Origin: Prorocentrum cordatum
Taxonomy: Eukaryota; Sar; Dinophyceae; Prorocentrales; Prorocentraceae
Length of the DNA: 64,000 nucleotides
Assembly: GCA_963575745.1 (NCBI GenBank)
Contig: CAUYUJ010012113.1
Span: 1-64,000, forward strand
Reading direction: 5' to 3'
In this document: in pieces, positions 53,001 to 64,000 of the stretch
How positions within the stretch are numbered: position 1 is the first letter of the stretch
Layout: each line of letters starts with the position of its first letter
Notes under the pieces: model-generated
What the model was told of the DNA's origin: nothing
What the model saw: only the letters and a program-made list of their open reading frames with translations
The model's database searches: none
Position numbers and translations under genes: made by a program

Positions 53001-55590
53001 CCTCCTCCTCTTCCTCATCGCCCTTTCTCCTGCCCTCTCCCCCATTATCCTCCTCTTCCCCTCACCCCCCCCTCAACCCCATCCTCTCCTCCCTCCCCAC
53101 CCCCCCTCCTCCCCGCTCGAAGCCCACGGGACGAAGCGGAAGGCGGGTGGCAGAGTGGGGAGGAGGAACGCAGGAGGGGGGCAAGCAGATGAGAGGGTGG
53201 GAGAGCCAATGACACGGTGGTGGAAAAGGGGTCCTGTCCTCGGTCCAGCGGGTGGGCCTGGGGGTAATCCACTGGGAGGCTCGGACCCGTGTGGGCGATC
53301 TTGGGGCCTAGTGCGGGGGGGAAACTTGGGCGGCAAATTCGGCCAACTGGTACCGACCACGGCCAACCGTGCTGTCATGTTGGTCCAGGGTACGGCCAAC
53401 TGTGACAAACTTGAGTCACAATTGTCCCCTTCCCTGCTTCCCCCCCGGTAGTCTTGAGCTGCGCCTTGGCCCTGCCCCTGCTCTGCTCGGGGCACTTCAG
53501 GTGGGCAAGCAAGTGGCAAGTTCCAAAGGGTGGAGGAGAGGAGGTGGAGGCGGGTGAGGAGGAGGAAGAGAACAAGGCAGCCTCCTCCTGCTCCCCTGAT
53601 ATTGGTTATCCTACTTGTCTTCCTCCTCCTCCTCCTCCTCAACCCCCGTCCCGCCCCCATCCGCTCCATCCTCCGTCTCCTCCCCATCCTAGATGTAAGT
53701 ACCACTCGGGCACGCGCTAAACTGGATTACGGATACGCGAATCTGGCGCGTGGGCGCCAGATCCACGGATTGGGGAAATCCCCACCAAAAAAAAACCGTG
53801 CCAACCTCAAGCCGATGTCGCCTGAATTGTCGACGGAGCGCATTGGTGCCGCATTAACCCATGTGTGCGCTTTATCGGATCACTCGTGCTTACCATCCTC
53901 CCCCCTTCCCATCTGCTTCCGCGGCATCCGTTCATCCGCCTCCCCCACTCCCCCATGTCCCCCTCCTCCTCCTCCTCCTCCTCCTCCTCCTCCCCTTCCC
54001 CTCAAACTCCTCGACGGCGGCCGACGTTCGTTCGTGACTCTGCTTGCCCTGAGAAGTACGGGGCATCCGCATTCACGCTCGCTGGGCGTGTTACCCCTGA
54101 AGATGAAGTCAACGACGACGGCGACGACGACGACGCCCCACCCCTTTTCCCCATATCCCTCCTCCTCGCATCCTCCTCCCGTCCCCCAAACTCTTCAACG
54201 ACGACGACGGCCACGAAGACGAGTACTACTATGACGACGGCGACGACGGCGACCTTTCCTCCCACTTCTCTGCCTCCGCCTCCTGTCCTCCTTGTCCTAT
54301 TCCCCCTGCCACGCATCCTCTCCCATCCCCCTTTCCAAAAATCGCCCAGGAATGAATTTAGCAAAAGAGTCGGTAGGCCGCAAATGATTAGATTGCAAAC
54401 GTTTGTGGCGGCAAGAATGGTTGCAATGCAATTGTTTGTGGCTTGCAATGTGCCAATGCAATGGCTTGTGCAATGCGCATGCCCTGTGGGTCATGGCATG
54501 CCTTTGCCACATCAACAACCATTTCGCTCCCTGGGGTGGCCATTTTGCGGAACACGCAAAAGAAGTCACAATCGTCTGTGTAAGTATTCGGCTGGTCGCC
54601 TCTCGAGGTTGCAACCGTTTGGCTGGTCTAATATTACAGCGCTGCCCGTCGCCAGATTCGCCAACAACACGTTTGCAATTTTGCTGCCGCGTCGACCGAT
54701 ACGTGGCATCTGTTCGAAATGTGTTTCATACGGACGCGTGCGATCCATCCCTGCGAATTGGCAAATCGTTTACTCCGCGCGTTCACATGTTGTCCCTGCG
54801 GCCGCGAGAGCGTCGTGCCGCGCCCCGAACAGTGGCGACACCATCAAGCCAGCTAGGAATATGTCTGCAAGACGTTGCGAAAATCATTGCACTTCTGGGC
54901 CCCCCAATGTACTTCCGACCGTTTTGATAAAAATCCGTCAGCGTTCTTTAGACCCTTCCCCTCCACCCCCTTCCTCAAAACCCAACTTCCTCCAGCCCAG
55001 AAGTGACCAAGACGACGACAAAGGCCACGGCGACGTCGTTGTCTTAGTCGAAGTGGTGGTCGTCGCCACCTTCGGAGGGGCTGGTTGAAGTGAGGATCAG
55101 ACTTACCAGGACTCTGCCTCAAACCTCGACTGAACTCAACATTCGCAAGCCCTGGAGCGGCTTCTTCCGCCATTCTGGAAGGTCGATGAAGGATTGGGGG
55201 GTGCGGGGGCCGTCGCCCTCGTCGTATCAGTCATCGACGCCGCCGCTGTTGGCGCTGTCGCCATCCGCTAGCCCAGGATACGTCGTGACAGCCACCTGCG
55301 TGGCTGCCCGTCTGTACACGCCGGTCGGAAGGAGTAGGCAAAAACATGGAGTACGAAGGCGGATCAAGTAGATTGGGTGCAGGCCCTCCCAGAGAATAAC
55401 ACGACATAGCAAAAACATTTCGATTATTGACGTAGGAAGGCGCCTGAGGTAGATTAGGATCAGGGAACCCAAAGTACATACGTTCAACGACCAGCGTGTA
55501 CTCTCCCTCCAGACCAGCCCACCGAGAAAAGCGGGCGGCGAAGAGCCGGACAGCCTCCGACCCCGCCCCCCAAGCTGCAGACTGACGCGC
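53001..55590. other. Mixed low-complexity region, no supported gene
   Basis: Pyrimidine-rich tracts at 52990-53110, 53620-53690 and 53960-54000 are separated by ordinary DNA. At 54385-54525 words such as ttgcaatgcaattg, gcaatgtgccaatgcaatgg and gtttgtggc recur, a short imperfect repeat. A 407-codon plus-strand frame (53865-55088) is Ser/Pro/Thr-rich over the repeats and ends in non-repetitive sequence without a recognisable motif, so I leave it out as a gene. Confidence 0.4.
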
Positions 55591-55617
55591 GTGCCTATGG
55601 TGGGCATTTGCGGCCCA

Positions 55618-55661
55618 AGTCGTCGTCGTCATCGTCGCCGCCGCCGCCGCCGCTGTAGTCG

Positions 55662-55741
<80 letters not shown>

Positions 55742-55747
55742 GCCGCG

Positions 55748-55805
<58 letters not shown>

Positions 55806-55865
55806 TCGTCATCGTCGTCGTCGTCGTCGTCATCGTCGTCACCGTCGTCGTCGTTGTCGCCATCC
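55618..55865. repeat. (GTC)n/(GCC)n trinucleotide array
   Basis: About 250 bp of cgtcgt and gccgcc triplets, longest pure run 55750-55805. It is the same motif as 29822-30185. Poly-Thr, poly-Asp and poly-Arg ORFs here are artefacts. Confidence 0.95.
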
Positions 55866-56099
55866 TCCGCAGCCGCCGTCGTCCCACGGCCCGGGGGCTG
55901 CGGCGGCGAATGCTGCAACGGCCGCCATCGCAGGGCGGAGGGCGTGATGGGCCGCCGCGACCCGGGGCGGGCGCCGCGGCCGAGGAGAGACGGCCTGGGG
56001 CTCCGGCGACGGCGTGCGGGTCCGCGGCCTCCCCAAACTGCTAGCATACGAGCACCCGAAGAATTCAAAATCCGTCCACCCGCTGTGGGTCTCTAGGCG

Positions 56100-56720
56100 T
56101 GCGAGATGTTCCTCCCCCATTCCCCCCAGGGGCCCCCAACCTGGAATTCGAACCCACCCCCCGGGCCCCAGGTGGTCCACCCCCGTACTCCCCCGGCGTT
56201 GTTTGGGCGCTCCAAGACGGCCACCAAGGTGTCCAAGAGGGTCACCAGGGCTTATCAGACTGCCCCAAAACGATTCAATTGGGTCTCGTGTGGCCGAGCG
56301 ACCAGTCCAACACGTTCTAACTTGATTCAAAACGCGCCACGAGGCGTCCAAGACGCCCCAGCCAGGTCCCAAGAGTACTTCCAACATGGGCCCAAGAGGC
56401 AACAACCATCTGATTACGTTGGGAAAACGTGCGTTTTCAGTATATACGACTTGTCGACCTTCAAGGCGCTGGCGATGGCCCCAGAAGCGCCAAAAACCGC
56501 CGCAAGATAGCCCATGAGAGCCCCAAAACAGCCCAATATGGCTCAAGATGGCCCAATGGGGCGCCTCGAACGGCCCAAATTGAGTTCTAAAGCGTCCCCA
56601 AGAAAGGCCCAAGAGCGGCAACCCGAACCAACACTTCCAGCTTTTCGGCCCGATATGCACCCAGAAGGCACGAAAAGGCTCCCAAGCAACCCCACGAGGC
56701 AACAAAAAAAACCCATAATT
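56100..56720. repeat. Degenerate CCAAGA(C/T)GGCCC-type short-period repeat
   Basis: Words such as ccaagacggcc, caagatggccc, caagaggg and gccccaaaa recur every 12-20 bp, for example caagatggcccaatgggg near 56542. A related stretch is at 60060-60470. Such DNA also forms the empty site of the recombinase elements. ORFs within it have no motif. Confidence 0.65.
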
Positions 56721-57726
56721 GAACCCGACGAATTTTCAGAACTGCGTCCACGAACCGCCCGAACAAACTTCATATAACGATCCCATGGAAATGGTCGGGA
56801 CTTCCAGGTACCGCATTTTCCGACACTCGCCGCGCACCCCCGAAAACCTCGGATGACTTACGGAAACTTCTGGGAACTGTCGACTGCCTTGTCGACTCCT
56901 TCTCTTTTCCCACGGGGGACGGCACGGGAGCACGAAGCCATTCGCGCAACGCGCGAACATATAACTGCCCGTGGACCGACCTAAATGGGCCCCAGCCTCC
57001 GACGCCGAGTTTTTTTAAGCGTCGTCGGCCCTCCCAGGTCTGGGAGACCTTCCCCCAGGACCGGCGTTTCACCCCGGTTCGTTCTCTGACGGCCCTGCAC
57101 TGGGAATCCGAGCTCGGGCCCGAAAGCGGCCAAAGTACATCCTATCGTGATTTTCCCGCGACGCCAAAAAACGGGCAGACCTCTCCTCATGCACGTCCAG
57201 GGGTACGAACGGGCCTGAATTCCAAAAGGCGTGCAACCTTGGCGACGCAGAACCGCCTGGAAGTGCAAAACGACGCACCATCATCAAAAGCATCATGAGA
57301 CATCTATCTTCTCCTGCCCTTCCCCCGCCCGTGCCCTCTACGAGACCCCCAAAGAAAGAAAGCCCCGGGAAGTCTCCGAAAACACCGCACAAAAGGGCCC
57401 CCCAAACACCGCCCTGGAGGTGCCAAGGCGCCACCAACAACGCCCCCTAAATTGTCTCTGGGAGTGCTGTTGCTTCATAGATAGCCCTGCCATGGGAGGG
57501 CAATTTCGTCACTTCGGGGGGCGATCAACGTCGCGCTTCTGGCCACTGGCGAGGTCGTTGCATCCCTGCTGCACCTTCTACGCATTCGTCTCAACTGACC
57601 GCGCGAAATGCGCCCCTTCCGCGAACGCGGACTCTGGGAACTCTCCCCCGCAAGGGCCCCAACATTCACGCGCTTGCCAATTCCGCGCCGCGAACCCGAG
57701 GACTTTGCAACACGCGCGTGCAATTC
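56721..57726. other. No gene seen
   Basis: Moderate-GC DNA with short ORFs on both strands lacking recognisable motifs. Confidence 0.4.
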
Positions 57727-58717
57727 TTATTTTCCCGTAAAGTGATCGCTCTCCTGCCTGTCGTTCGTGCGCCCCTGCCGCGGGAAGTCCTTCTCGCGCT
57801 CTGCGCGTGTCAACTGTCGCTTTAACCGCTTCACCGCATAGGCTACTCCCTTCGCGGCTACGCCCCGCTTATCACACTCTACAGACTGCTGCGGTGTTCT
57901 CTTTCTCCGATGCCACTCCGCCTGCTCGGGCTTCAACTGCTTCACGCCCCAAAGGTTTCCCCGCAACCTGGCGTGCAACGCGTCGGCGGTTTCGCTTCCG
58001 CCGCTTTCTCCTTGCGGTTCGCCGCCTTCGCATTCGCTCTCCGCGCCGCTTTCTCCTTCACTTCCGCGCATGCCGTGCGCAATCCCCCCCCCCCCCCTCT
58101 CCGTCAGGCCAATCCCTAATGCTCCGACACTAGCGGCGCTGCGTCGAAAAGCGCCAAGAACTTTTTCGTTCGAACATCGAACCCGCGCCGCAGCTGCCTC
58201 CCAACTCGCGCTGCCAACTCGCGAATTAATCCGGGCCCTGATGCCCGCGCACGTCGCGCAATACATCGTTCTCACGCTTTTGCACTCCTCCGCGCGTTCT
58301 TCCCCGTCGCCGCCCGCGCGCCCGCCTGCCAGCGACGCCCTCGCGCTGACCTCGACCCTCGTTGCCCATGTTTTGCGCGTCGTGCGCCTATTTTCGTTCA
58401 TGTGTGTCACTTCCGCCGTGCATTTGTGGCGGGGCAATGGCGTCGTTTTCTCTGAACTCGTGTTTCGTGAACGCTTCTACCAGCGTCCTCCGCTGGCGCC
58501 GCTCACATTTGTCTCGGGGCACCAACTGCGTGTTCAATGCTTCCCATATCACGCCCTCCCTTAGGAGAGCCCGCGAAAGCCTGTTAGCACCCGCCATCAC
58601 ACCTTCGCTGTGCGGCTTCCTATAAGAAAAACCGAACAATGAATCAACCCTCTCGCCTTGGCACGCGCGCGATGGCAATGCGGCTGGACATCTAACTGAC
58701 ACCGCGCCCACTCTCAA
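57727..58717 (-). CDS. Possible unidentified minus-strand gene or remnant
   Basis: Two overlapping frames look protein-like. The upstream frame (58717-58388) reads SEGVMAGANRLSRALLREGV, IWEALNTQLVPRDKCERRQR and TLVEAFTKHEFRENDAIAPP. The second (58437-57727, first ATG at 58401) reads CTAEVTHMNENRRTTRKTWA and later GNLWGVKQLKPEQAEWHRRK, GVAYAVKRLKRQLTRAERE. Both are basic and helical without long simple repeats, in contrast to neighbours. A frame switch near 58400 or an intron would join them. I do not recognise a family, and the middle part (Gly/Glu/Ser-rich) may not be coding. Confidence 0.3.
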
Positions 58718-59266
58718 GGTCCGCTATCACTGCGCTGTTGGTATGGCTGTGCACGGCGCGCGCCGCCACTGTCAACGACGGCGCGATCATGAACTGCGCG
58801 CTTGACAGTCAACACCGGGTGCTCCTGACACCCGCCCCAATACCGGTGGCGCTAATATGAGGAGATTAGATGCATCCACGGTCCCCCAGCCTAAAAGGCA
58901 CCAGTCTGTCGCATGAAAATATATGACAAATGCTCTAAGCTAATATTGCAATGCCGCCTCGTCTTCATCCCCGACGACCTCGTCCTCGTGCGCAGCGCAT
59001 CCATGAATCATCGTTGCGCGCCCCCGCGGGAGTTTTTTTTCCGATTGGTCGACGTGGCCCCCGCGAAATAACTGGCGTGCCCTTCGCCACCGGGGGCCAA
59101 TCCGGCAAGCCAGCGCACTCCTTGCTGTGGTATTCCAGCCACCGTAGTTTGTCCCACCGTGTGCGGCCGCCTCAGTTCCCCTTCTGTGGCACAGATGATC
59201 TCGTGCTGCGGCCCAAAGCAGCTGCTCTCATCGCTCTTTCGCCCACACACAAAGTCACATGTTGAA
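58718..59266. other. No gene seen
   Basis: Mixed-composition DNA with no recognisable motif or repeat. Confidence 0.4.
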
Positions 59267-59530
59267 AACGAACCACCCTCACTCCGTGAAGCTCACGAAA
59301 ACTGTTAAGACAAATGCGCGCGGCGATAAGGCAACAACACATTTTGAAAACCACCCGCCCGCAATCCGAGAAACTCTTACACAAGTTCGAAACGAATGCG
59401 CGCGGCGCGGAAGCGAGAGTTTTGAAAGACACCCACCCTCCATCTGTGAAGCTGTTGTCACTGTTTCAACTTCAGAGTCACGAATGGTGAGGGAACTTCA
59501 AGCAAAACGCCCGGCCCACCCTTTCGACCA
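59267..59530. repeat. Reverse-oriented copy of the 83-85 bp repeat with leader
   Basis: About 2.5 units in inverted orientation relative to 50.9 and 52.3 kb, marked by ccgtgaagctcac, gcgcgcggcg and ttttgaaa(a/g)cca(c/t)cc. It ends at 59483-59520 with atggtgagg and aaaacgcccggcccaccctt, the reverse complement of the leader seen at 50822 and 52117. Confidence 0.75.
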
Positions 59531-60059
59531 GCCTCGAAGTGCGAAAGCGAGGAGTTACATATAAGGAAAAGGAAGGAAGGCGGAGAGAAACACCATCGGT
59601 TAGGATGCTGCGACCCTGTTGTTTTTGTTTGGGGGGGAGGTGCACGGGCGTCTGCAGGCATTGGGCCCGGCACGCAGCAGTGCCCATCGAAGCTGAGCAA
59701 CCCTTATTCTGTGTCCTGGGCGTGCTCGTTCCGCCTCGCGATCCCGCCCGTCGCCGCCAGGGCCGACTTCCCCGCTCCCCATGGTGAGGCTCCGATCGGA
59801 AGGGTGCAGCAGGTGGGGCCTCACAAGCTACGGTCCGTCCTGGAGGAGCCGGCACGGCTTGGAGCAGCCGGCACGGCTTGGAACAGCCGGCACGGCTTTC
59901 GAAAAAGCTGCTGACAAAAGAAACCCGCCGCCGTGACGAGCGGGCGTGGAGCGCCCTCGGGTCCCCTCGAGTTCTGTCACCTTGAGGGGCACAGAACCCA
60001 TATACTTCTGGGTGCGCGGCAAATGCCTCCCAGGGTTTGTCGCGTGACTCTTCTGGAGG
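59531..60059. other. No gene seen
   Basis: It contains a three-fold short repeat agccggcacggcttggaaca (59850-59897) and otherwise mixed DNA. Confidence 0.5.
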
Positions 60060-60480
60060 CCAGAGAGCGCCAAGACGGCCGAAGAGACTTAGATGACTCC
60101 GAGATGATTCAGGAGGGCCCCGGCACGGCCAAAAAGAGCCCCAAGACGGCCTCAAGACAGCCCTAGAAGCTTCCGAGACGCCCCAGGAGAGGGCCCCGAG
60201 AGAACTTCCAAGAAGGCCCCAAGAGGCACGCAACGTTGACCTTCCTTTGTTTTTGATTGATTTTCACTCGCGTTTTCCCGCTTTAGACCGTCCACGATGG
60301 CCCACGAGGCCCCCATGATTGCCCCAAGATGGTCAGGGAGGCCCCCAAGAGGGTTCCAAGACGGCCCAGGATGACCCCAAGGCAGCATAGGAGGCATCAA
60401 CACAACAGAGGACCAAGAGAGGAAAAACGAAGGGGTCTTGGGTTTTTTCCCAATAGTAGCCCCCAAGGCCCCAGGAGAAT
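60060..60480. repeat. Second CCAAGACGGCC-type degenerate repeat region
   Basis: The words gccaagacggcc, gccccaagacggcc, ccaagatgg and ccaagacggcccaggatgac recur across about 400 bp, as at 56100-56720. Confidence 0.65.
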
Positions 60481-60749
60481 GAGAGCAGTAAATGTTACTG
60501 AATTTGAGGTGGTGCAGATCTGCCCTCTGTCGTTTTTTTTTTTCTGGGCCAGGCACATCACTTCATAGAATCTCGAAATAAGGTGTGGTCACGCATCCTG
60601 CTGCTGAAAAACGTCCTCGTGTTTGCCCATCCGTCCTCTCCTCCCACGCTGCCAGACTATTCAAGCGGGCTTTGCCCTTCGCACATCTGGCATTGGGTTG
60701 GGTGGGTGAGCGTCAGATACCAGATCAGCTAACACGTCTGAACCACATC
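60481..60749. other. No gene seen
   Basis: Ordinary-composition spacer with a short T run at 60532-60543. Confidence 0.4.
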
Positions 60750-61560
60750 ATAATCATCATCAGCATGATGATGCTCATCATCATCATCATCAGCAGCATC
60801 ATCATCAACATCATCATCATCAGGAGCATCATAATCATCATCTCATTCTTATCAGCAGCATCATTAACAACACCAGCACAAACATCAGCATCAGCAGCAT
60901 CAGCAGCATCACATCGCCATCAGCATTATCATACTAAGCATCATCATCATGAGCAGCATCATTATCACCACCACGATCATCATCAGCATCATCAGCTTCA
61001 TCAGCAGCATCAGCATCATCATAATAAGCATGGTCATTATCATCATCAACAACATCAGCATCACCATCACCATCACCATCGACATGATTATAAGCAGCAT
61101 CACCATCAACACCACCGTCACAATCATCATCATAATAATCAACAGCAACATCATACCCATCAGCATCATCGTCATCATCATGATCATCATCATGATCATA
61201 ATCATGAGCACGCACAAAGCATCATCACCAGCATAACAATCCTCACCCTCCTCCTCATCACCATCATTATCGACATCGCCACTATCACCATCACCATCAC
61301 CTTCACCACCACCAGCACCATCACCATCATTATCACCACCATAAGCTCCATCCTCCTCCTCATCAGCATCCAAACAATTAGCATCAGCATCATCATCAGC
61401 ATCATCAGCAGCATCATCACTATCATCAGCATAAGTATAATCATATCCATCATCAGCAGCAGCATCAACACCACCACCACCACCACCACCACCACCACCA
61501 CCATCATGAACATCATCAGAGCATGGACATCTACATCAACGTCATCATCCCCAGCAACAT
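60750..61560. repeat. (ATC)n/(CAT)n trinucleotide array
   Basis: About 800 bp of atcatcatc with regular agc, acc and aac variants (catcagcagcatcatc, caccaccaccacc at 61470-61503). Ile/His/Ser or Met/Asp ORFs are artefacts of the repeat. Confidence 0.95.
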
Positions 61561-62030
61561 CAGCATTATCACTATCATCCACTTCATCTATTTCTTTGCC
61601 TCCTCCCGCTTGACCCCCTCCCCCTCGCCCCCGTGGCCAACGGCAACAGCCCAGCGCCCGTGTTTCGGCAAGCACCCTGGCCGCAGCGGCAGTAGCGGTA
61701 AGCTGCGAGGCTTGCTCGCGGAATGTGAAACAGGTGACCACGCAATGCGCAGAGCAATACCGCGGGCGCACGGGCATCGAAGGATGCCGGCGCCGCGGTG
61801 CAGGTGATTGGTCTCTGACCGGGGGTCACCGACCACGTCGCCGTTTCTGACACCGCCCCCTGCCCCATGAAAGGGGGGAGGAGGGAGAAAGAAGGAGGAT
61901 GAGGCGGAGGAGAAAGTGGGGGTGTGGGGGAGTAGCAGGACGAGCAGGAAGAAGATCCGCCTCCCCAGAAGTTCCTGGTGTCCTTCCGAAGCTCTCCAAA
62001 GGTGCCCGAAAAAAAGGGGTCGAACACTTA
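61561..62030. other. No gene seen
   Basis: GC-rich and purine-rich spacer between two trinucleotide arrays. Confidence 0.4.
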
Positions 62031-62235
62031 GTCCTCTTCCTCCTCGTTCTCGCCCTTCCCCCATCCCTCTCCTCCTCCTCGTTATCCTGCTCCTCCTCCT
62101 CCTCGTTTTCGTCGTTCTCTTCGTTTTCCTCGTTTTCCTCTTCCTCCCCCCCCCTCCCCCTCCCCCTCCTCCTCCTCCTCCTCCTCCTCCTCCTCCTCCT
62201 TTTCTTCCTCCCTCCTCATTCCTCCCTCCTTCCCT
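62031..62235. repeat. (TCC)n tract, plus-strand pyrimidine
   Basis: tcctcctcctcc on the plus strand, longest pure run about 62165-62200. It faces the AGG array at 62430-62950 across about 200 bp of unique GC-rich sequence, forming a large imperfect inverted repeat. Confidence 0.9.
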
Positions 62236-62427
62236 GGTTCCTCCCCCTCCTCCTTCTCTGGTCAGCCGCAGGCCAGGGTCGGCGTCAGCGCGCAGTCGGC
62301 GCCCTCCCCCAAATCCGAGCCCGCGGGGCAAGCGGAACGGCCCGCCCCGACCGTCGGACTGCGCTGGCGGCGCGCACGGGGGGGGGGGGCGGGGAGGGGA
62401 AGGGGGAACCTCTCCAGGATTGAAGGT

Positions 62428-62950
62428 TTGAGGAAGAGGAAGAGGAGGAGGAGGAGGAGGAGGAGGAGGAGGAGGAGGAGGAGGAGGAGGAGGAGGAGGA
62501 GGAGGAGGGGGAGGAGGAGGAGGAGAGAGGAGGAGGAGGAGGAGGAGGAGGAGGAGGAGAGGAGGGAGAGGAGGAGGAGGAGGAGGAGGAGGAGAGGAGG
62601 AGGAGGAGGGAGGAAGAGGAGGAGGAGGAGAGAGGAGGAGGAGGAGGAGGAGGAAGGAAAAAAACGAACAGGAGGCGGAGGAAGGAGGAGGAGGAGGAGG
62701 AAAAGGAGGAGGAAGAGAGGAGGGGAGGAGGAGGAGGAGGAGGGAGGAGACGAGGAGGAGGGAGGAGGAGAAAAAAAAAAAGGAGGAGGAGGAGGAGGAG
62801 GAGGGAGGAGGGAGGAGGAGGAGGAGGAGGAGGAGGAGGAGGACGAACAGGAGGCGGAGGAGGAGGAGGAGGATGAGGTGGTGGAAGAGGACGCCGAAAA
62901 GGAGGAGGAGGACGAGGAGGAGGAGGAGGAGGACGAAAAGGAAGAAAAAC
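62428..62950. repeat. (AGG)n/(GGA)n array, plus-strand purine
   Basis: About 520 bp of gaggaggagg with occasional agagg, aaaaaa and gaa interruptions. Glu-rich and Ser/Leu/Pro-rich ORFs are artefacts. Confidence 0.95.
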
Positions 62951-64000
62951 GGGGAGAGGATCTCCAAGGGCGCCCCACAACAGCTCACAAGAGGGCCCAG
63001 GCCCCCCCCACGAATGGGCGCGCGCTGGTCTTCGACGCACCATTGATATACCCCCTTGGTATTGCCATGATTGCGGCGTCCTCCTTATCAGGCTTCAACA
63101 CTCCTAAAACGCCCCGAGAGGAATCCCGACGGAAGAGGAGGAACGCGGGAGAGACGACGACCAGGGAATCGGGAGAACAAACGAGGAGGTGGAACATGAA
63201 AGAGGTATGATCGCGCCAGAGAGCCTATCCGCGCGCGCGCCCACCCCCTGGGGGGGCAGCGCCCGCGCCACGGGTCGGGGCGCGCCCCAAAGACGCGCAC
63301 ACCTTAAGGGAGGCGCGCAGCGGGGTGAGAGGCAGAGCTACGCAGGTGTCGCCATTGGCCAGACCTGCGCCATCGCGCGCACCCCCCTTTGCGACGCGAG
63401 GACACGCACGGCGGAAGTAGGCAGAACATGGGAGCTCGACCTGAAGGCTCAACTGCCCAGAGGGCGCCCAAAGTCGGAGCGCCGACGGGACCTGGTAGGG
63501 GCGAAAGAAAGAAACAACTCGCAAGGAAAGCAATCATAGAAAGCCGGTCGTAGAGAAGCGCCGCGAAGTACACCTGTGAGAATGGGGACTCTTGGTGCCA
63601 ACTGATGTGCGAGAAGAACTGGATGTGCACCTGGCGACGGCGACCGAAACAGATGGCAAGACTGCGATAATGCGCGAGAGCAGGAACATGTCGACGCGCA
63701 CCTGTGGGGAAGCAGAAAAATTCCCATTCGACTCGAGGGGCACGCTCCATTGGAGAAATGACACATGCCGCGCGCGCGGGCCGGTTAGCGGGGACAACGT
63801 AGACGCGTCGACGACATGAGCTCGACAACTGGGGCCCTCAGGGCCCAGCTGCCCTGAGCGGGGGCGGAGGGGCCGAAGGCGCCGCCGCCCCCCCCCCCCC
63901 GGCCCGCGAGGCGACGCGGAAAGGAAGGGGAAGGGGGGGGGGAGGAAGGAAGGGTGAACCTACCTCGCGATCAACAGGCACGCACCCCGAAAGACGCGAC
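62951..64000. other. No gene seen
   Basis: Mixed to GC-rich DNA up to the window edge with a C/G run near 63885-63935. ORFs on both strands show no motif. Confidence 0.4.

Noticed and set aside
53865-55088. 407-codon plus-strand ORF
   Set aside because: It is rich in Ser/Pro/Thr from TCC and ACG repeats. The non-repetitive part shows no recognisable domain.
60585-61613. 342-codon plus-strand ORF rich in Ile, His and Ser
   Set aside because: It is a translation of the (ATC)n array; the opposite strand gives equally long Met/Asp ORFs.

Overview
The window looks like nuclear DNA of a dinoflagellate. The best evidence is an exact copy of the 22-nt dinoflagellate spliced leader (DinoSL) at 15116-15137 on the minus strand and a second copy with two mismatches at 49355-49376. 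Neither is followed by GT, so both are spliced leaders captured by retroposition of trans-spliced mRNA and not SL RNA genes. High GC, very long simple repeats (CT, TCC, GTC, ATC, poly-T), many decayed retroelements and coding sense confined to the minus strand all fit this. I see no rRNA, tRNA, CRISPR array, bacterial operon or ordinary single-copy host gene that I can name.

Layout (all recognisable coding sequence reads on the minus strand, from high to low coordinates). (1) 15137-1: a giant non-LTR-type retroelement, at least 15 kb and cut by the window edge. It starts with DinoSL, then an intact 856-aa ORF1, a frameshifted secretory/membrane protein with a signal-peptide-like start, two hydrophobic segments and a PARP-like (ADP-ribosyltransferase-like) domain, a Cys-rich zinc-binding protein leading into an AP-type endonuclease, reverse transcriptase, a CCHC zinc knuckle and RNase H. 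Two T-rich tracts separate its modules and a 16-bp motif recurs along it. (2) 15.1-33 kb: simple repeats, a foldback element, a basic Lys/Ala-rich coding remnant (17.5-18.9 kb), unidentified coding remnants (21.9-24.5 kb), a decayed YLDD reverse transcriptase (24.9-27.3 kb), and degenerate telomere-like DNA (32.3-32.9 kb). (3) 33349-40663: two adjacent, young tyrosine-recombinase retroelement units. One encodes only the recombinase, the other gag plus RT/RNase H. They share the same ~700-bp 5' end (X) and ~200-bp 3' end (Y), and a 6-bp GCCCAA lies at all three junctions. (4) 40.9-42.0 kb: a C-rich minisatellite bounded by inverted repeats. (5) 49376-42.7 kb: a second, heavily frameshifted LINE-like element headed by the diverged DinoSL. 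(6) 50-64 kb: composite minisatellites with 83-85 bp units, a degenerate CCAAGACGGCC-type repeat, one possible minus-strand gene (57.7-58.7 kb) and large trinucleotide arrays.

The region's history appears to be dominated by retroposition. The two LINE-like elements seem to have moved as trans-spliced transcripts. The tyrosine-recombinase pair looks recently inserted, since its repeats are almost identical and its ORFs are open, and its architecture suggests a divided labour: recombinase on one unit, capsid-like protein and reverse transcriptase on the other. Protein calls come from reading motifs by eye; no database search was possible.
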